NCBI RefSeq assembly: GCF_000764305.2
Contig: NW_025943855.1
Coordinates: 248,001-312,000, forward strand
From: Hyalella azteca
Taxonomy: Eukaryota; Arthropoda; Malacostraca; Amphipoda; Hyalellidae
DNA length: 64,000 bases
Direction: 5' to 3'
The notes beneath the pieces were generated by a model. It did not search any database, was not told the origin of the DNA, and worked only from the letters and a program-made list of their open reading frames with translations. Below are positions 63,035 through 64,000 of the stretch, one piece after another. Each line of letters starts with the position of its first letter. Position 1 is the stretch's first letter. The translations under genes and the position numbers were made by a program.

Positions 63035-64000
63035 ATCGGCATGTTCGACGCAATTTTGTATATAATTAATGCAGCATGCTGTGCCTCAACGTGCAGTATG
63101 AAAGCAGCGCAATGCAGGACTTTTTTTCCACCATACCACTATGTTTAGCTTAAGTTTTGTCTCATTTTCTATTACTCATTTTACCCATGCAAGAAAACTG
63201 AACCGGTTCCATAAGATTAGGCGTAATTAGTGAAAGTTGTCCTAGTTTTTCATTTAATTATCGATTGCTACTGTTTCAGCTTCAGCAAGTGAGGTTATTA
63301 ATTACTAACATAGAAATTCATTCACATAACAAGTTCCCAGTATTGGAAATACGCTTCAGTTTAGACAACGATGGCTACGTTGATAAGAAGCTTAGGGTTC
63401 TCTAAGGTTTACGTGCCGAAATATTTAAATACAATTACTCACTTCATTCACACAAAGCAAGTTGTTGATTTGTATTTTAATTTTCCTTCAGGGTTTTACT
63501 AATAAATGAATCGGCTAAAAAAATAGCTATCTCACAATTGCGAGCAACATAACAACAAAGGTTAAAAAAAAGACATTATCAAATTTTTGAAAATTTTTTA
63601 TAAGGTTCATTACTAGACAATGCTAATCTGCATGAAATATGTACAATAAAATTTTCATCCGGAAAAACAGGTTTTTGACTTGCACGAGCGTCGACATGAC
63701 ACGCATACGTGCAGACACTCGTCGACTCACAAGCGGCACAGACATATCATGAGACTCGTAATCTCTTCATATTTATAGCATTTACAGTTCGATTTAAGTC
63801 AAGCGGGCGCTTGGCATTGCATTGTTTCAAAATATCGATTTTTAAAGAGTTTTCCCGCTTTATCCCCTTGATTAAATACTTCAATCTGCAAGAACAGCGC
63901 TTCCTATCACAACTACTACCTCATCTTGCGCTTCCAGTGAGATGTGTGAGGACTGAACATTTCTGGAGTTTCATCAGACAAAATTTAACGTGCTGGGTAA
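63035..64000. other. CAAP1 3' UTR and downstream flank
   Basis: Contains AATAAA at 63501-63506 and 63645-63650 as candidate poly(A) signals. No other gene is seen before the window ends. Confidence 0.5.

Overview
This is nuclear DNA from an arthropod, most likely a crustacean; an amphipod-like malacostracan is my weak preference. The reasons are AT-rich intergenic and intronic sequence around GC-richer exons, canonical GT-AG introns of 0.1 to 7 kb, abundant minisatellites, MITEs and tRNA-derived SINE copies, and proteins that read like animal STK32, POLR2D and CAAP1 but diverge from the vertebrate versions as remembered. The species cannot be fixed from the sequence alone.

Four protein-coding genes can be rebuilt exon by exon. 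(1) Minus strand, 28755 down to 3698: a 13-exon STK32/YANK serine-threonine kinase gene with every splice phase matching. It encodes about 1472 residues: a myristoylation-type N-terminus, a complete kinase domain, the family's post-kinase motif, and an unusual low-complexity tail of about 1040 residues carried by the last two large exons. (2) Plus strand, 41862-43677: a 4-exon POLR2D (RPB4) gene of 133 residues. (3) Plus strand, 52238-63034 and possibly starting near 46111: a CAAP1-like gene whose last exon adds a very long RS-rich and acidic tail. (4) Minus strand, 55939 down to 53046: a 2-exon gene for a predicted secreted, Gly/Asn/Gln-rich protein of about 883 residues, nested inside CAAP1 intron 1 on the opposite strand.

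The rest is introns and intergenic DNA. Region 1-3697 is featureless 3' flank. STK32 introns hold several tandem arrays: 24-bp at 8.57-8.96 kb, about 91-bp at 11.0-11.6 kb, about 135-bp at 15.7-16.2 kb, 22-bp at 22.0 kb, 53-bp at 23.7 kb, 32/64-bp at 25.1-26.3 kb and 20-bp at 27.7 kb. They also hold a mariner-derived foldback (24.26-24.78 kb) and a piggyBac-type MITE (28.25-28.48 kb). Region 28.8-41.8 kb is intergenic with further arrays, an 836-bp foldback, SINE copies, a left-over Nextera mate-pair adapter (38800-38837), one N at 39031 and a 458-N gap. Region 43.7-52.2 kb holds nested TE debris, a repeated unrecognised protein-like motif and a hAT MITE with a clean 8-bp target duplication.

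The most interesting theme is that tandem duplication has repeatedly copied splice boundaries. The 24-bp array at the end of STK32 exon 10 offers four in-frame 5' splice sites 24 nt apart. The STK32 exon 4 acceptor exists as degenerate tandem copies. The 3' end and donor of the first certain CAAP1 exon is duplicated 160 bp downstream. I found no CRISPR, operon-type or clearly new multi-gene system; nothing here is bacterial.
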